Positions 62,367 to 64,000 of a stretch of 64,000 nt of DNA are shown here, one piece after another. The stretch is taken from positions 62,001 through 126,000 of the forward strand of contig CAZQGO010000004.1 of assembly GCA_964593065.1 (NCBI GenBank). The letters run 5' to 3'. Each line of letters opens with the position of its first letter. Positions within the stretch are counted from its first letter, which is position 1. Below the pieces are notes generated by a model. That model saw only the letters and a list, made by a program, of their open reading frames with translations. It did no database searches and was not told the DNA's origin. This DNA comes from CAZQGO01 sp964593065. Its GTDB lineage: Bacteria; Oederibacteriota; JAAXVQ01. Made by a program: the position numbers and the translations under genes.

Positions 62367-64000
62367 TTATCTTTTGAATACCACCACTTTCAGGATTTTG
62401 TGCGTATCCCCCGAATTATACTGAATGACATAAACACCATTGGCGACCATTTCGCCGTTTTCATTGGTCCCGTCCCAGCTCCAAATATCCGTATGCGGCA
62501 GGGGGGTATTGGCCGGGATGTCGAAATCCTGCCGCCGGATCAGTTCGCCTTCCAAATTATATACACGCAGGATGACGGTGGCCACATTCTGCTTGCGCGT
62601 TTTGTAAGTGATCAGGAGCGGTTCAATCTGGGGGTCGAAGCGGTTGTGGTTGACCATGATGCCGTCATCCTCGATATTCTTGGAGGCCGCATAGTTGAGA
62701 TCCACCTGGGTGATGAGCGGCGTGGTTCCGCTGCCCGGGGCATTGTTGTTCGTCGACATGCGGATTTTGTACTGGATGTAACGCGCCGCCCGTTGCCGGT
62801 TTTGGTTTCCCAGCCCCGTGCCGACAATCGGAGGCACGTTTTGCTCCTGGGTCCAGCCCGACCATGCCCCCTCGGCCAGGGCGTAACGGCATTTGACCCA
62901 GATCTCGCCCCCGTTGTTGTTCCCCAGCCAATTGAGACTATCGATTAACTGGTCCTGGTCCAGGTCAATATAGCGTTCAAACGAACCCTGGAAGGAATAC
63001 GCCTGGAACAGGCGGTGGCTCAAGTCCACGATGCTCGTCATAAAGGTATTGGAAGTGTGCGGCAGATTGTAATGACCGCCCAGGATGTACATAAACCCGT
63101 TGGCGCCCACGGCCTTGTGTCCGGCCACGGGGTATTGCAGCAGCGTGGTGGAAGCTTCCCAGGTGCCGTAAAAGCCCAGGGGCGGGATCTGCCCGGTCAC
63201 CGGATCCGGGATGCAGGAGAACACGGCGTTCGTATGCGTGCCGCCGGCGGGATCCTGGCTGCCGCCGATCAGGTAAAAACGTCCGGCCATATAGAGCACC
63301 TGGTGGTTGGCCAGGGGCAGGGGCATGGAAGTGGTCGCATTCCAGGGCCCCAGGGTTCCGTCGGGATTGAAGCGGCTGAAAAAGACCGTGTTCTGGGGAA
63401 TGCCGCCCTGGTCCCGGCCCCCGAAGATGTAGAGAGAATTATTTGCCACCAAGGCCACATGATCATACAAGGTGCCCGCTGGATTGGAGAAACTGGTCGG
63501 CAAGGGAGTCGTCACGTTCCAGCCGCCCGCCTGGCCCTCGGAATTGATGCTTCCGCCTGGATTGGGCCGGCAGTACCAAACGCGATTTTCAAACTGGACC
63601 TGACTTCCCGTGGGGTTGTCTTTCGGCCCGAGGTTGAGGCGGGAGATTCCACCCAAAACGTAAATGACGTCGTTGTTGGCGGCCGAAGCGGAACGGATGA
63701 GGGGCTGATATACCGCGCCGAGCGTGTCCCCCAGCCACGCCGGATCGCGGATCGGGATCCAACTGGTGATTTCAAACGAGCCCAGCTGCGAAGTGGTGCC
63801 GGTCCCGATGTCTTCGTAGAAAACATCCGCCAAGCCGATGTGCCACCAGTCCGGTTTGGAGGTGGCGGTGGTGCCCGAATAAAAGGCCGTGCTCGAACGG
63901 GAAGGGGCCCCGGCAAAAATTGCGGCGTTGGTGGAGTTGACGCCGCCCATGACGTAGATCTGATTGCTGACCGCGATGGCGCTGGTGTGCAAAATGGACG
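62367..64000 (-). CDS. Kelch-repeat secreted protein with sorting-type C-terminus, N-terminus cut by window edge
   Basis: Open to the right edge, so the start lies outside. The visible ~544 residues hold kelch repeats (AIAVSNQIYVMGGVN; ALVANNSLYIFGGRD; NHQVLYMAGRFYLIGGSQDP; ANGFMYILGGHYN) that form a beta propeller. The C-terminus is a FlgD-Ig-like or type IX sorting-like domain (TVILRVYNLEGELI, IWSWDGTNENGEMVANGVYV, HKILKVVVFKR). Together with the neighbouring repeat protein it is likely exported or surface-attached cargo. Confidence 0.85.
   Translation of the reverse strand, partial: SILHTSAIAVSNQIYVMGGVNSTNAAIFAGAPSRSSTAFYSGTTATSKPDWWHIGLADVFYEDIGTGTTSQLGSFEITSWIPIRDPAWLGDTLGAVYQPLIRSASAANNDVIYVLGGISRLNLGPKDNPTGSQVQFENRVWYCRPNPGGSINSEGQAGGWNVTTPLPTSFSNPAGTLYDHVALVANNSLYIFGGRDQGGIPQNTVFFSRFNPDGTLGPWNATTSMPLPLANHQVLYMAGRFYLIGGSQDPAGGTHTNAVFSCIPDPVTGQIPPLGFYGTWEASTTLLQYPVAGHKAVGANGFMYILGGHYNLPHTSNTFMTSIVDLSHRLFQAYSFQGSFERYIDLDQDQLIDSLNWLGNNNGGEIWVKCRYALAEGAWSGWTQEQNVPPIVGTGLGNQNRQRAARYIQYKIRMSTNNNAPGSGTTPLITQVDLNYAASKNIEDDGIMVNHNRFDPQIEPLLITYKTRKQNVATVILRVYNLEGELIRRQDFDIPANTPLPHTDIWSWDGTNENGEMVANGVYVIQYNSGDTHKILKVVVFKR

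Overview
The window is a 64 kb, GC-rich, almost fully coding stretch from a diderm (Gram-negative type) bacterium. Diderm evidence: an ExbB-ExbD-TonB motor, a TolC/RND/adaptor efflux system, an OmpA-like peptidoglycan-binding domain, PorV-type outer membrane barrels and a TonB-receptor-like barrel. Nearly every gene is on the minus strand; only an RHH/PilZ gene pair and a second PilZ gene are on the plus strand. PorV proteins, Thr/Pro-repeat secreted proteins and C-terminal sorting-type domains suggest an uncultivated lineage (FCB-like or one of the Omnitrophota/Elusimicrobiota/FCPU426-type candidate phyla). That placement is an inference. A 100-N scaffold gap at 60235-60334 suggests a metagenome or draft assembly.

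Layout, left to right. 1-1336: 3'-truncated chemotaxis receptor. 1633-3587: yebC, then plus-strand RHH and two PilZ genes. 3596-7961: hypothetical secreted protein, yajC, tgt, DUF72. 7981-16318: signalling cluster of a GAF histidine kinase, a periplasmic-binding-domain histidine kinase, a double KaiC ATPase fused to a receiver domain, and a GAF-GGDEF diguanylate cyclase. 16351-21663: queA, SpoIID/LytB lipoprotein, UvrD-type helicase with an Fe-S nuclease domain. 21726-28326: TonB, ExbD, ExbB, a plug-less TonB-receptor-like barrel and a 1000-residue TPR protein. 28323-32258: Kef-type antiporter, a trehalose-phosphatase-like pseudoenzyme, a YprB-like exonuclease and an AAA ATPase. 32385-33165: HU and a small zinc-ribbon protein. 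33269-36941: yraN, rnhB, rplS, trmD, rimM, khpA, rpsP and two tRNAs (Thr, Phe). 37091-40994: secA and an aspartate aminotransferase. 41132-47539: trxB, trxA, a 47-residue membrane ORF, lysC, apgM, thrC, hom. 47783-57767: TolC with a long acidic insert, two RND pumps, an HlyD adaptor. 57813-64000: PorV-OmpA fusion, Thr/Pro-repeat protein, PorV-like protein and a kelch protein cut by the window edge.

How the parts fit. The queA-tgt-yajC neighbourhood common in bacteria is present, but about 9 kb of DUF72 and signalling genes lie between queA and tgt. The signalling cluster could feed c-di-GMP to the nearby PilZ proteins. The hom-thrC-apgM-lysC-trxA-trxB run looks like one transcription unit from a strong sigma70-type promoter at 47579-47606. 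The rpsP-to-yraN run is a classic translation operon, apparently sharing a promoter with the two tRNAs. The right end is an envelope/secretion region in which two RND pumps, an adaptor and TolC form a complete tripartite exporter, next to PorV-type barrels and likely exported cargo.
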